In this document: positions 26,999 to 36,559 of the stretch, piece by piece
How the letters are laid out: the number at the start of each line of letters is the position of its first letter
How positions within the stretch are numbered: position 1 is the stretch's first letter
DNA from: Flavobacterium channae
GTDB lineage: Bacteria; Bacteroidota; Bacteroidia; Flavobacteriales; Flavobacteriaceae
NCBI RefSeq assembly: GCF_021172165.1
Contig: NZ_CP089096.1
Location: 2,542,001-2,606,000 of the forward strand
Length of the DNA: 64,000 bases
Direction of reading: 5' to 3'
Notes under the pieces: generated by a model
What the model was told of the DNA's origin: nothing
Database searches by the model: none
Seen by the model: the letters and a program-made list of their open reading frames with translations, nothing else
Made by a program: the position numbers and the translations under genes

Positions 26999-28030
26999 TT
27001 AAAACATTTCTCCTCGAATTCCGGTTTCAAAAATGGTCTTAAAAACGTTATTTGAAACTTTTTGTCCTAAAAGATACATTAGTTTAGTTATAGCCGCCTC
27101 TGTTGTTATGTCTTTTCCTGAGATTACGCCAATATTTTTTAATTGTGTACTTGTTTCATAATTTCCCATCGAAACACTACCTCCACTACATTGTGTAACG
27201 TTAATTACATGGATATTATTGTTAATTGCCTTACTTAATGTTGATACAAACCATTCTCCTGTAGGCGCATTTCCTGACCCGTAAGTTTCCAAAACGATAC
27301 CTTTTAGATTAGGAATTGCAAAAAATGCATCCAAAACATGCTGATTGATTCCAGGGAAAATTTTTAAAATCGCCACATTATCATCAAACTCTGTATGTAC
27401 TTTAAGCTTTTTATTAGAATTTTGTTTGATAACTATGTCAGAATTCACCTTTAAATGCACTCCAGATTCCGCCAATTCGGGAAAATTTGGAGAAGTAAAT
27501 GCATTAAAATGTTCGGCACTTATTTTTGTTGTTCTGTTTCCTCTGTATAATTTATACTCAAAATACAAACACACTTCTTGAATTGCAGATTTTTTGCCAT
27601 CTCGTAAAGAAGCTACTTGAATTGCCGTAATCAAATTTTCTTTTGCATCTGTTCTTAAATCTCCAATTGGCAACTGAGATCCTGTAAAAATTACTGGCTT
27701 TGCCAGGTTTTCCAACATAAAACTTAATGCCGATGCACTATAAGACATCGTATCCGAACCATGTAAAACCACAAAACCATCAAAAGAAGTATAATTCTCT
27801 TCAATGATTTTAGCCATTTTTTGCCAATTGGAAATATTCATATTCGAAGAATCGATAGGAACTTCGAATGAAATTGTTTCAATTTGACAATCCAATAAAT
27901 GTAATTCGGGAATTCTGCTTAACAACTCATTAAAATCAAAAGCCTTCAAAGCTCCTGTTTCAAAATCTTTTACCATTCCGATAGTTCCACCGGTATAGAT
28001 TAAGAGTATTTTTGGTTTAACAGATGTCAT
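26999..28030 (-). CDS. ansA: Type I (cytoplasmic) L-asparaginase
   Basis: A 343-residue asparaginase that hydrolyses L-asparagine to aspartate and ammonia. The first catalytic threonine is in YTGGTIGM (residues 12-19). The second motif reads HGSDT rather than the common HGTDT, so a serine stands in for the second-site threonine; the Asp is kept. No signal peptide, so cytoplasmic type I. Its ATG lies inside the end of the upstream acyltransferase gene (14-base overlap), which argues for co-translation. Confidence 0.92.
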   Translation of the reverse strand: MTSVKPKILLIYTGGTIGMVKDFETGALKAFDFNELLSRIPELHLLDCQIETISFEVPIDSSNMNISNWQKMAKIIEENYTSFDGFVVLHGSDTMSYSASALSFMLENLAKPVIFTGSQLPIGDLRTDAKENLITAIQVASLRDGKKSAIQEVCLYFEYKLYRGNRTTKISAEHFNAFTSPNFPELAESGVHLKVNSDIVIKQNSNKKLKVHTEFDDNVAILKIFPGINQHVLDAFFAIPNLKGIVLETYGSGNAPTGEWFVSTLSKAINNNIHVINVTQCSGGSVSMGNYETSTQLKNIGVISGKDITTEAAITKLMYLLGQKVSNNVFKTIFETGIRGEMF

Positions 28031-29156
28031 TAGTGTATTTTAGTTTGTTCACAACCGGATTAGCATACATCGCCAAGAAACCTTCTCTCATAGTTTCATT
28101 ATCAGCATCAATTCGCATTTCTAATCTTCTTTCAAACAATTGACGCTCTTTTTCGTTGTACAAATGTTGAAACTGGTTGGTTTTATACAAAATATCGTAA
28201 GCTATAAAATTGGTTGGCCATAATTTATACGATTGCAAAATAGAATCGTCTATTACTTGTGCCAAAGCTTGGATTTGTTTGTTATTATTATCGTTTTCAG
28301 CTATGATTTTTTCGTATTCGTTTTCTAAAACATCGCCAATATGAATATGAATACGTTTCTTTTGACCGATGATTCCACTTAACAATGTAATGAAATCTTC
28401 GTTTTTCTCCTTAATATATACTTCATCTTTAGAAAGCGCAATCAATTGAGGCATTTTTAAAGCATCTGTTGGATCATATTCGTACGAAATTGAAACAGGA
28501 ACAACTTTTAATTTCTTAAAAAAGTTCATGCAACAAGCTTCATCAGAAGCCATAGCAATCATTTTCAACACACCTTGATGTGTTGCATCATTACCATCTT
28601 TCGTTCTTCCTTCTCTTTGTGCAATCCAAACCGAACGATTTTCCTTTGATAATAAATGATACATGTATTCCGACATCAACTTAGAACTTTGTAATAATTC
28701 TCTAGGCGATAAACCACGTTGAACTAAAAAGTTTCGGTTGAGTTTTGATAATTTTAAAAGAAAATCTTTTTGAACTAAGTTATCTCCGATAGCCGAAGCT
28801 GTCATAACCAAACCGTAATCAAACAACGAAACGTTCAATAACGACGTATCTAAGATAATATCGCGGTGATTGGAAATAAATAGATATGATGTATTAGGCT
28901 CTAATTTTTCAAAACCAGAAGTAGAAAGCCCTTCTGAGCTTCTTTCTAAAACTCTTTGTATTGATTGATAAACAAAATTAACTTGAAAATCGCGAATAGA
29001 ATGGGTTCTACTCAACTGCTCTTTCCAAACTTCATCTTCTAATTCAGGAAAAGTAAAATCCATCATAGCCTTCATCATAGGATGATGTAACAAAGACTTT
29101 AAAGCTTCGTTTACTTCAGAATCATAATACGGGCGAATAGAATCGAATTTTGTCAT
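28017..29156 (-). CDS. Glycerol-phosphate acyltransferase family protein (PlsC/PlsB-like)
   Basis: A 379-residue acyltransferase. The acyl-transfer motif is SNHRDIILDT (about residues 97-106), a version of the His-x4/5-Asp box. The second block, QREGRTKDGNDATHQG (about 178-193), matches the substrate-phosphate-binding region of Bacteroidota lysophosphatidate acyltransferase-like proteins. It probably acylates glycerol-phosphate or an ornithine/glycine lipid precursor at the inner membrane. The start is ATG 29156; the in-frame codon ten positions upstream is TTG and has no support. It overlaps the asparaginase gene. Confidence 0.8.
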   Translation of the reverse strand: MTKFDSIRPYYDSEVNEALKSLLHHPMMKAMMDFTFPELEDEVWKEQLSRTHSIRDFQVNFVYQSIQRVLERSSEGLSTSGFEKLEPNTSYLFISNHRDIILDTSLLNVSLFDYGLVMTASAIGDNLVQKDFLLKLSKLNRNFLVQRGLSPRELLQSSKLMSEYMYHLLSKENRSVWIAQREGRTKDGNDATHQGVLKMIAMASDEACCMNFFKKLKVVPVSISYEYDPTDALKMPQLIALSKDEVYIKEKNEDFITLLSGIIGQKKRIHIHIGDVLENEYEKIIAENDNNNKQIQALAQVIDDSILQSYKLWPTNFIAYDILYKTNQFQHLYNEKERQLFERRLEMRIDADNETMREGFLAMYANPVVNKLKYTNDIC

Positions 29157-29216
29157 ATTTATTAAAAACAGTTCACAAAAGAACAAAAATTTTATGAAAT
29201 GAACCTTTATTTTAAA

Positions 29217-29984
29217 TTAAATTCCAAAAATTTGTTTTGAATTCTCTGTAGTAATTCTCGCAATTTCTTCAACTGGAAGCTGATAAATTTCGGCTAACTT
29301 TTGTGCTACTAGCAAGGTATAACTGCTTTCATTTCGCTTTCCACGATATGGAACTGGTGCTAAATATGGCGAATCGGTTTCTAAAACAATCTGTTGTAAA
29401 TCAATCTCGTTCAAAAACTGATCAATCTTTCCATTTTTAAAAGTTGCCACTCCTCCTATTCCTAATTTCATTCCTAATGAAATAGCTCTTTGGGCTTGAA
29501 CCAAATCACCCGTAAAACAATGAAAAATTCCGAATAAATCATCCGATTTTTCACTTTCTAACACTTCGAAAACCTCATCAAAAGCATCACGACAATGAAT
29601 GTTGATTCCTAGTTTATACTTTTTTGCCAATTGGATTTGATGTTTGAAAGCATGTTGTTGTTCTTTCAAAAAGGTTTTATCCCAAAACAAATCGATTCCG
29701 ATTTCTCCAACAGCATAAAATTTTCTCGAAGCCAATTCTTTTTCTACATGCGCCAATTCTTCTAAGTAATTTTCCTTCACATACGTTGGATGCAAACCCA
29801 TCATCAAAAACACATTTTCAGGATACTGTTTTTCCAAATCATACATTTTAGTTGTATAATTAGAATCGATTGAAGGAACAAAAAAGCGTGAAATTCCAGC
29901 ATTGATTGCTCTTTGCATCATTTCGCTTCTGTCTTGATCAAATTCTTCAGAATATAAATGGGTGTGTGTATCTGTTAGTATCAT
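29217..29984 (-). CDS. tatD: TatD-family metal-dependent hydrolase
   Basis: A 255-residue TIM-barrel deoxyribonuclease-like hydrolase. All metal ligands are present: THTHLY (residues 6-11), GEIGID (about 92-97), INIHCRD (about 126-132), IFHCFTGD (about 150-157) and LETDSPYLAP (about 201-210). Typical TatD length. Members act as 3'-5' DNases or on D-Tyr-tRNA-like substrates; the exact role is open. It is divergent from the retropepsin gene. Confidence 0.92.
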   Translation of the reverse strand: MILTDTHTHLYSEEFDQDRSEMMQRAINAGISRFFVPSIDSNYTTKMYDLEKQYPENVFLMMGLHPTYVKENYLEELAHVEKELASRKFYAVGEIGIDLFWDKTFLKEQQHAFKHQIQLAKKYKLGINIHCRDAFDEVFEVLESEKSDDLFGIFHCFTGDLVQAQRAISLGMKLGIGGVATFKNGKIDQFLNEIDLQQIVLETDSPYLAPVPYRGKRNESSYTLLVAQKLAEIYQLPVEEIARITTENSKQIFGI

Positions 29985-30006
29985 TAGTAGATTGGGTTAC
30001 AAAGTG

Positions 30007-30014
30007 CAAAGTTA
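30007..30014 (-). promoter_or_regulatory. tatD promoter -7 element
   Basis: CAAAGTTA reads TAACTTTG on the minus strand, an exact TAnnTTTG match 22 bases from the tatD ATG. Confidence 0.55.
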
Positions 30015-30053
30015 AAATAAAAGTATTAAGACTGAAATAATACAACTATTTTC

Positions 30054-30061
30054 TATTTTTG
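30054..30061 (+). promoter_or_regulatory. -7 element close to the retropepsin start
   Basis: TATTTTTG ends only four bases before the ATG at 30066. If used, the transcript would be leaderless or nearly so. Confidence 0.4.
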
Positions 30062-30065
30062 ATTC

Positions 30066-30503
30066 ATGGAAGATTTGCAAGACTTTTTAAAGGGGAAAAA
30101 ATATAAAAAGATAAAGTTCACAGTGCTAAAAACCCAACATTTATTAATCAAAGGAAAGATAAATGGTGTTAAAGGCAATTTCATTTTAGACACAGGAGCC
30201 AGTAATAGTTGTGTAGGATATGAGAGTATTGAACATTTTCAATTGGATGCTCAATTTTCAGAAACTAAAGCTGCTGGAGCTGGCGCAACAGGAATTGAAA
30301 CACAATTGGCAAAAAACAATGAAATTCAATTAGGAAGATGGAAAAACAACAAACTTCATTTAATTGTCTTTGACATGAGTCATGTAAATGAAGCTTTGAT
30401 GCATTATAAAACCAAACCTGTTGATGGCATTATTGGCGCTGATATTCTATTAAAAGGAAAAGCAATAATTGATTACAGCAACCATTACTTATATTTAAAA
30501 TAA
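30066..30503 (+). CDS. Retropepsin-like aspartic protease
   Basis: A 145-residue single-domain protein of the retroviral-protease type. The catalytic motif LDTGAS lies near residue 41, and the later strand-turn block DGIIGADIL near residue 121 forms the second conserved element. Such proteins work as homodimers, each giving one aspartate. No signal peptide or transmembrane helix is seen. The natural substrate is unknown. Its stop lies one base from the stop of the convergent MFS gene. Confidence 0.85.
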   Translation: MEDLQDFLKGKKYKKIKFTVLKTQHLLIKGKINGVKGNFILDTGASNSCVGYESIEHFQLDAQFSETKAAGAGATGIETQLAKNNEIQLGRWKNNKLHLIVFDMSHVNEALMHYKTKPVDGIIGADILLKGKAIIDYSNHYLYLK

Positions 30504-30504
30504 A

Positions 30505-31725
30505 TTATTTACTTCTATTCTTTTTCAAAGCTCTAAAAGCAAGAATTGTACTCAACAACATTAAGGTTCCGCCTAAAACAAACGGTGCTCCAGGAAATAA
30601 AAATGGTGCTTCGCCATGAGTAAAGTAATAAAAAACAGAAGCCATCATAGGCGGACCTACAATTGCAGAAGCACTCATTAAACTGGTTAACGTTCCTTGA
30701 ATTTCACCTTGCTCTGAAGGATCAACTTGTTCGGAAACTACTGCTTGTAATGCTGGTCCGGCAATTCCTCCCAAACAGTATGGAATTAAAAACACAAACA
30801 TCATCCAACTTTCGGTTGCCATTGCAAAAAGAAACATTCCTAATGTATATAATGCCAATCCGAAATAAATACTTTTTTCATTACCTATTCTAGGATTAAT
30901 CCAGCGTATTAAACCTCCTTGAACAATTCCGACTAACAACCCGATTATTCCAAGAGAAATTCCAACCATTTTTTCATCCCAATTAAATTGGTACATAGTA
31001 AAATAATTCCAATTACTTTGAACCGCATGCGATCCAACATGAAGTATGAAAATTGCCAAAACCAAACCAATTAAGTTTGGGTATTTTTTTAGATGCACAA
31101 AAGCACCAATTGGGTTAGCACGTTTTAGTTCAAAAGGTCTTCTTTTATCTTTATCTAACGATTCTGGAAGAATAAAATAACCATATAAAAAGTTCAACAT
31201 ACATAAAAATGCAGCTGCAAAAAATGGAACTCTAACGCCAAATTGACCTAATAAACCTCCTATAACAGGACCAATAATGAATCCTAATCCAAAAGCAGCT
31301 CCCATCAATCCAAAGTTCTTCGCTCTATTTTCATGAGTACTTACATCGGCAATGTAAGCGGAAGCTGTTGTAAAACTAGCGCCTGTTATTCCTGATAAAA
31401 TTCTTCCAACAAACAACCAAATAATAGTTGGTGCGTATGCCAATAGTAAAAAATCTAATGAAAATCCAAATAAAGAAATTAGCAAAACTGGTCTTCTACC
31501 ATATTTATCGCTTAAATTTCCAACAACAGGAGCAAAAATAAATTGGGTAATTGCGTAAGCAAATGTTAACCAACCACCATATTTAGCAGCCTCGCTAATA
31601 TCTCCGTTTATAAGTTCTTTGATTAAATTTGGAATTACTGGAATGATAATTCCCCAGCCTATTACATCAAGCAAAACCGTAATAAATATAAAACCTACTG
31701 CTGCTTGTTTTTTAGATTTCTTCAT
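30505..31725 (-). CDS. MFS efflux transporter, TCR/Tet-like
   Basis: A 406-residue, 12-helix major facilitator. The loop 2-3 motif [13 protein letters not shown] (about residues 69-81) and the antiporter motif in helix 5 ([13 protein letters not shown], about 152-164) place it in the drug/proton antiporter group near TetA. This core-genome member is common in Flavobacteriaceae. Nothing here shows that it confers tetracycline resistance, and no TetR partner or mobile element is nearby. Confidence 0.85.
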   Translation of the reverse strand: MKKSKKQAAVGFIFITVLLDVIGWGIIIPVIPNLIKELINGDISEAAKYGGWLTFAYAITQFIFAPVVGNLSDKYGRRPVLLISLFGFSLDFLLLAYAPTIIWLFVGRILSGITGASFTTASAYIADVSTHENRAKNFGLMGAAFGLGFIIGPVIGGLLGQFGVRVPFFAAAFLCMLNFLYGYFILPESLDKDKRRPFELKRANPIGAFVHLKKYPNLIGLVLAIFILHVGSHAVQSNWNYFTMYQFNWDEKMVGISLGIIGLLVGIVQGGLIRWINPRIGNEKSIYFGLALYTLGMFLFAMATESWMMFVFLIPYCLGGIAGPALQAVVSEQVDPSEQGEIQGTLTSLMSASAIVGPPMMASVFYYFTHGEAPFLFPGAPFVLGGTLMLLSTILAFRALKKNRSK

Positions 31726-31753
31726 GGCAATTTTTTGAATTACAAAGAAAAGA

Positions 31754-31786
31754 AAAATCCCAAACTCTTTTGAAGTTTGGGATTTT
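31754..31786 (-). terminator. odhB terminator
   Basis: Stem AAAATCCCAAACT (31754-31766) with AGTTTGGGATTTT (31774-31786) and a seven-base loop. It lies 36 bases after the odhB stop. Confidence 0.8.
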
Positions 31787-31821
31787 ATTATTTTGATGCT
31801 GAAACAAGTTCAGCAAGACAA

Positions 31822-33039
31822 TTAAAGTTCTAATGCTTTTTTCACATTACCACCCATTAAAATTTCCACTGGGTTTTCTAATGCTTCTTTAACTGCTACT
31901 AAGAATCCTACTGACTCACGTCCGTCGATGATTCTGTGGTCGTAAGATAACGCTACGAACATTACTGGAGCGATAACGATTTGACCATTTTTAACGATTG
32001 CTCTATCTACAACATTGTGCATTCCTAAAATACCTGATTGAGGTGGATTGATAATTGGTGTAGACAACATACTTCCGAAAACACCACCATTTGAAATAGT
32101 GAAAGTTCCTCCAGTCATTTCGTCAACAGTAATTTGTCCGTCACGAGCTCTTAATGCTAATCTCTTGATTTCAGCTTCAACACCTCTGAAAGATAATGTT
32201 TCTGCATTTCTCATTACTGGAACCATTAATCCTTTTGGCCCAGAAACCGCTACAGAAATATCACAGAAGTCATAAGAAATTTTCTCTTGACCATCGATCA
32301 TAGAGTTTACATCTGGATATAATTGTAAAGCACGAGTTACCGCTTTAGTAAAGAACGACATGAAGCCTAATCCTAAACCATGTTTTGCTTTGAACTCTTC
32401 TTTATATTGATCACGAATAGCATAAATTGCTGACATGTCTACTTCATTGAAAGTTGTCAACATTGCAGTTTCATTTTTAGCAGAAACTAAACGCTCTGCT
32501 ACTTTTCTACGTAACATCGAAAGTTTTGTTCTTTCTGTTCCGCGATTTCCTCCTGTTGGAGTTCCCATTGATGGTACTGCATTAACAGCATCATCTTTAG
32601 TTATTCTTCCACCTTTACCAGTTCCTACAATTGCAGATGGCTCGATGTTTTTTTCTTCTAATATTTTTCTAGCTGCTGGAGATGGCGCTTGAGTTGCATA
32701 TGTTTTCTCAGCAACTGGAGCCGCTTTTGGAGCCTCAGCTTTTGGAGCTTCAACTGCTTTTGCTTCTTCTTTTGCTGGAACTGCACCACCTTCTGGTTTT
32801 GCTGCACCTGTATCGATTAAACAAACTACAGCACCTACTGCTACTGCATCGCCTTCTTCTGCTTTTAATGTAATGATTCCACTTGCTTCTGCTGGTAATT
32901 CTAATGTTGCTTTATCTGAATCAACCTCAGCAATTGCTTGGTCTTTTTCTACATAATCACCATCTTTTACTAACCATGTAGCAATTTCTACTTCTTTAAT
33001 TGATTCCCCTGGAGAAGGGACTTTCATTTCTAAAATCAT
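31822..33039 (-). CDS. odhB: Dihydrolipoyllysine succinyltransferase, E2 of 2-oxoglutarate dehydrogenase
   Basis: A 405-residue E2 enzyme of the TCA cycle. The N-terminal lipoyl domain has the lipoylated lysine in EVDSDKATL (Lys43). An Ala/Pro/Glu/Lys-rich flexible linker (about residues 75-115) and a peripheral subunit-binding domain (about 116-155) follow. The C-terminal acyltransferase domain has the catalytic SYDHRIIDG near residue 372. It transfers succinyl groups from lipoamide to CoA. It follows sucA on the same strand after 60 bases that include a dispersed repeat-like hairpin. The E3 subunit is not in the window. Confidence 0.96.
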   Translation of the reverse strand: MILEMKVPSPGESIKEVEIATWLVKDGDYVEKDQAIAEVDSDKATLELPAEASGIITLKAEEGDAVAVGAVVCLIDTGAAKPEGGAVPAKEEAKAVEAPKAEAPKAAPVAEKTYATQAPSPAARKILEEKNIEPSAIVGTGKGGRITKDDAVNAVPSMGTPTGGNRGTERTKLSMLRRKVAERLVSAKNETAMLTTFNEVDMSAIYAIRDQYKEEFKAKHGLGLGFMSFFTKAVTRALQLYPDVNSMIDGQEKISYDFCDISVAVSGPKGLMVPVMRNAETLSFRGVEAEIKRLALRARDGQITVDEMTGGTFTISNGGVFGSMLSTPIINPPQSGILGMHNVVDRAIVKNGQIVIAPVMFVALSYDHRIIDGRESVGFLVAVKEALENPVEILMGGNVKKALEL

Positions 33040-33060
33040 ATCTTTTTATTTAAAAAGTTT

Positions 33061-33082
33061 ACCCTTCGACAAGCTCAGGGTG
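33061..33082. repeat. Dispersed-repeat-like hairpin between sucA and odhB
   Basis: The sequence centred on TTCGACAAGCTCAGGGTGA has ACCCT/AGGGT arms (33061-33065, 33077-33081). From memory, this sequence type recurs in intergenic regions of Flavobacterium genomes; a diverged partner lies at 6930-6946 here. It may cap the sucA transcript end or process the dicistronic mRNA. Confidence 0.45.
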
Positions 33083-33099
33083 ATAATTGAGTTGTTTTT

Positions 33100-35871
33100 T
33101 TATTGAAATAATTTTTTGTCGAAAACCATAGCAATCGCGTTTGCATGACGTTTTTTAGAACGCTCATAACTTCCTGCTGCTGGTGCACTGTATGCTTTTG
33201 GTGATGCTAATCTTAATTTTACTAAATCAAAATTCATCAACATATAACCATAAGCTCCCATGTTTTTAGGTTCTTCTTGTGCCCAAACGTAATCATCCAC
33301 ATTTGGATAACTATCGATAATCGCTTTGATTTGGTCAACCGCTAATGGGAACAATTGCTCTAAACGAACTACTGCCACATCATTTCTACCTAATTCAGCA
33401 CGTTTTGCAATAATATCATAATAGAATTTACCTGTACAGAAAACCAAAGTTTTGATTGCTTTTTTGTCTGTTACATTTGGATCATCTAATACTTCTTGGA
33501 ATTGTCCGTTTGCTAAATCATCCATTGAAGAAACTACATCTGGATGACGTAATAAACTCTTCGGAGAGAATACTACTAATGGCTTACGGAATTCTGTTTT
33601 TAATTGTCTTCTCATTAAGTGGAAGAAATTGGCTGGCGTAGTTACATCGGCAATGTACATGTTGTGTTTTGCACATAATTGTAAGTAACGCTCCATACGT
33701 GCTGATGAATGCTCTGCTCCTTGGTTTTCATAACCGTGAGGTAGCAACATTACCAATCCGTTTTGGTTGTTCCATTTGTCTTCACCTGCTGAGATATATT
33801 GGTCAATCATAATTTGAGCTCCGTTAGAGAAATCTCCAAACTGTGCTTCCCAAATTACTAAGGTTTTTGGTGATGCTAAGGCATATCCGTATTCAAAACC
33901 TAAAACCCCATATTCTGAAAGGTGCGAATTGTAGATATAAAAGTTCCCTTTTTTATCTTTTATTTTATTTAAAAGAATTACTTCTTCTTCTGAATCTTCT
34001 ACTTTAACTACAGCATGACGGTGTGAGAATGTTCCTCGTTCCACATCTTGACCAGAAATACGCACATCGAAACCTTCTTTTATTAATGAACCATAAGCTA
34101 ATAATTCGCCCATTGCCCAATCTAATTTATCAGTCTCAAACATGTTTTTTCTATCATTAATAAGTTTAGTAATCTTACTAATGAATTTTTTGTCTGAAGG
34201 TAATTCTGTTATTGTTTTAGCAATTTCTGTTAATTCTGATTTGTCAAAAGTTGTATCAAATTTTTGAAGCATTACATCGTCAGAAACTTGTTTGTAACCT
34301 TCCCATTCATTTTGCATAAATGGCGTAATTACAGTAAGTTCTTTTTTACGAGATTCTTCTAAATTCTCATCTAACTTCGCTTTGTAAGCATCTTCTAATT
34401 CTTTAACAAAAGAAGTACTAATTACATTTTCTTGAAGCAATTTAGCTGCATAAATATCTCTAGGATTTTTATGTTTTGAAATTGCTTTATATAAAATTGG
34501 TTGTGTAAATCTTGGCTCATCACCTTCATTGTGTCCGTATTTTCTATATCCTAAAAGGTCGATAAATACGTCACCACCAAATTCCATTCTATAATCTAAG
34601 GCAAACAACATAGCATGTACTACAGCTTCTGCATCATCAGCATTTACGTGTAAAACTGGCGATAAAGTTACTTTAGCCACATCTGTACAATAAGTAGATG
34701 AACGAGCATCTAAATAGTTTGTTGTAAAACCTACTTGGTTATTAATTACTAAGTGAATAGTTCCACCCGTTTTATAACCATCTAGTTTTGCCATTTGAAT
34801 GATTTCATAAACAATACCTTGACCTGCTACCGCAGCATCACCGTGAACGGCAATAGGTAATACTTTTGAAAAATCATTTGGATAATGTCTGTCTTGTTTT
34901 GCTCTTGTAATCCCTTCGATAACTGCACCAACAGTTTCTAAGTGGGATGGATTTGGAGCTAAATTTAAGTTGATTTTTTTACCAGAATCCGTTAATCTAT
35001 CCGATGTTAAACCTAAGTGGTATTTTACGTCACCATCAAAGTTAGCATCTTCATCGTAATCTTTTCCGTCGAATTCAGAGAAAATATTTTGTGTGTTTTT
35101 TCCAAAGATATTAGCTAAAACATTCAAACGACCTCTGTGCGCCATTCCCATTACAAATTGCTCAACTCCTCTATCAGCAGCACCTTCGATTAAAGCATCT
35201 AATGCTGGAATAGCAGCCTCACAACCTTCTAAAGAGAAGCGTTTTTGACCAACATATTTTGTATGTAAGAAGTTTTCAAATGAAACCGCCTCGTTTAATT
35301 TCTTAAGAATATGTTTCTTTTGATCAACAGAAAAATTAGGCTGATTATCGTTGATATCCAATCTATTCTTAATCCAATCTTGAACTTTCGGATCACGAAT
35401 GTACATGAACTCAACACCAATTGACTGACAATATACATTTTCTAAATGCTTGATGATGTCAGTTAATGAACTTGGTTTCATGTTAACCATTTTAGCAGCA
35501 TCAAAAACCGTGTTTAAATCTGCTTGAGACAAACCAAAATTTTCTAATGCTAAAGAAGGCGCGTGAACCCTTCTATCTCTTACAGGATTTGTTTTTGTAA
35601 ATAAATGACCTCGAGTTCTGTATCCTTCGATTAATTTAAGAACATTGAACTCTTTTTGCATTTTTTCAGAAATCTCACCTGAATCTCCCGAAGCAACATA
35701 AGCAACTTGCTGAGCTACTTCATCAGAACCGTAATTAGCTTGGGCAAAATCGAATCCTTGAAAAAAACTTCTCCAGCTTGGCTCAACGCTATCTGGGTTT
35801 TGTAAATATTGTTCGTATAAATCTGCGAAAAAAGCAGTGTGTGCAGCGTTTAAAAAGGAAAACCTATCCAT
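33100..35871 (-). CDS. sucA: 2-oxoglutarate dehydrogenase E1 component
   Basis: A 923-residue thiamine-diphosphate enzyme that decarboxylates 2-oxoglutarate in the TCA cycle. Present are the N-terminal segment FLNAAHTAFFADLYEQYL, the block GMAHRGRLNVLANIFGK (about residues 243-259), the ThDP/Mg block HGDAAVAGQG (about 345-354) and HGYENQGAEHSSARMERYL (about 715-733). I place the start at ATG 35871: the longer frame would begin at 35913, a codon that lies inside the TACTTTTG -7 element. The conserved E1 sequence begins right after ATG 35871. It is co-oriented with odhB. Confidence 0.96.
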   Translation of the reverse strand: MDRFSFLNAAHTAFFADLYEQYLQNPDSVEPSWRSFFQGFDFAQANYGSDEVAQQVAYVASGDSGEISEKMQKEFNVLKLIEGYRTRGHLFTKTNPVRDRRVHAPSLALENFGLSQADLNTVFDAAKMVNMKPSSLTDIIKHLENVYCQSIGVEFMYIRDPKVQDWIKNRLDINDNQPNFSVDQKKHILKKLNEAVSFENFLHTKYVGQKRFSLEGCEAAIPALDALIEGAADRGVEQFVMGMAHRGRLNVLANIFGKNTQNIFSEFDGKDYDEDANFDGDVKYHLGLTSDRLTDSGKKINLNLAPNPSHLETVGAVIEGITRAKQDRHYPNDFSKVLPIAVHGDAAVAGQGIVYEIIQMAKLDGYKTGGTIHLVINNQVGFTTNYLDARSSTYCTDVAKVTLSPVLHVNADDAEAVVHAMLFALDYRMEFGGDVFIDLLGYRKYGHNEGDEPRFTQPILYKAISKHKNPRDIYAAKLLQENVISTSFVKELEDAYKAKLDENLEESRKKELTVITPFMQNEWEGYKQVSDDVMLQKFDTTFDKSELTEIAKTITELPSDKKFISKITKLINDRKNMFETDKLDWAMGELLAYGSLIKEGFDVRISGQDVERGTFSHRHAVVKVEDSEEEVILLNKIKDKKGNFYIYNSHLSEYGVLGFEYGYALASPKTLVIWEAQFGDFSNGAQIMIDQYISAGEDKWNNQNGLVMLLPHGYENQGAEHSSARMERYLQLCAKHNMYIADVTTPANFFHLMRRQLKTEFRKPLVVFSPKSLLRHPDVVSSMDDLANGQFQEVLDDPNVTDKKAIKTLVFCTGKFYYDIIAKRAELGRNDVAVVRLEQLFPLAVDQIKAIIDSYPNVDDYVWAQEEPKNMGAYGYMLMNFDLVKLRLASPKAYSAPAAGSYERSKKRHANAIAMVFDKKLFQ

Positions 35872-35910
35872 ATTGTGTTGTCTGAAAGACCTTTTAATTA
35901 AAAATTTACG

Positions 35911-35918
35911 CAAAAGTA
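35911..35918 (-). promoter_or_regulatory. sucA promoter -7 element
   Basis: CAAAAGTA reads TACTTTTG on the minus strand, an exact TAnnTTTG match 39 bases before the chosen ATG. It decides against the longer reading frame. Confidence 0.65.
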
Positions 35919-35986
35919 AAACATTTTATGATAATTTCTCATGGAAATTAATACTTTTATAACATTAATTTTTTTAAAATGGTTTT

Positions 35987-36532
35987 ATGAAAAAGAATTT
36001 CGTAATGAATTTAACATTTTTGTTAACTATTGTGGTTTTATTTAGTTTTAAATCTGAAATTTTTGCACAACAAATACCAGAAAATAAAACAAAAAGTGAT
36101 TTTTGGAATCATGTTCAATTTGGTGGCGGACTAGGTTTAGGTTTTGGAAATGGCTATGCCGATATCATGATTGCGCCAAGTGCTATTTACAATTTTAATG
36201 AATATGTAGCTTTAGGATTAGGAGCACAATATAATTATGTAAAACAACGCGATTTTTATAGCGCCAACATGTATGGAGGCAGTCTAATTACCTTAATTAA
36301 TCCGATAGAAGTAGTTCAAATTTCTGCGGAATTAGAGCAATTGAGAATTAACAGAACTTATGAAGGAACTTTTGGAAGTGCCTCTCAAGACTTTTGGAAC
36401 ACTGCATTATTCTTTGGCGCTGGATATCGTAATGAAAACATAACTTTAGGAATTCGTTATAACATTCTTCATCGTGATAGAGATAATATTTACGCGGAGC
36501 CATTTATGCCGTTTGTGAGGATATTCTTTTAA
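35987..36532 (+). CDS. Small outer-membrane beta-barrel protein
   Basis: A 181-residue protein with a signal peptide (about residues 1-27, ending EIFAQ). A Gly/aromatic-rich pattern of beta strands follows (FGGGLGLGFGNGYADIMIAPSAIY..., each about ten residues), ending in FMPFVRIFF. That C-terminal phenylalanine is typical of outer-membrane barrels. Probably an eight-stranded barrel. It is divergent from sucA; any 2-oxoglutarate decarboxylase label would come only from that neighbour. A second in-frame ATG seven codons in is possible. Confidence 0.7.
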   Translation: MKKNFVMNLTFLLTIVVLFSFKSEIFAQQIPENKTKSDFWNHVQFGGGLGLGFGNGYADIMIAPSAIYNFNEYVALGLGAQYNYVKQRDFYSANMYGGSLITLINPIEVVQISAELEQLRINRTYEGTFGSASQDFWNTALFFGAGYRNENITLGIRYNILHRDRDNIYAEPFMPFVRIFF

Positions 36533-36559
36533 TTTAACAAAATTTTAACGAGTTTAATT

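Noticed and set aside
30505..31725. Tetracycline resistance determinant
   Set aside because: The protein is a TetA-like MFS member, but there is no resistance-gene context and such transporters are part of the core genome in this family.
32682..32873. Leu-rich plus-strand ORF
   Set aside because: It is the antisense of the Ala/Pro/Glu linker of OdhB; low complexity on one strand gives an artificial open frame on the other.
35872..35913. 14-residue N-terminal extension of SucA
   Set aside because: The putative start codon lies inside the TACTTTTG promoter element and the conserved protein begins at ATG 35871.
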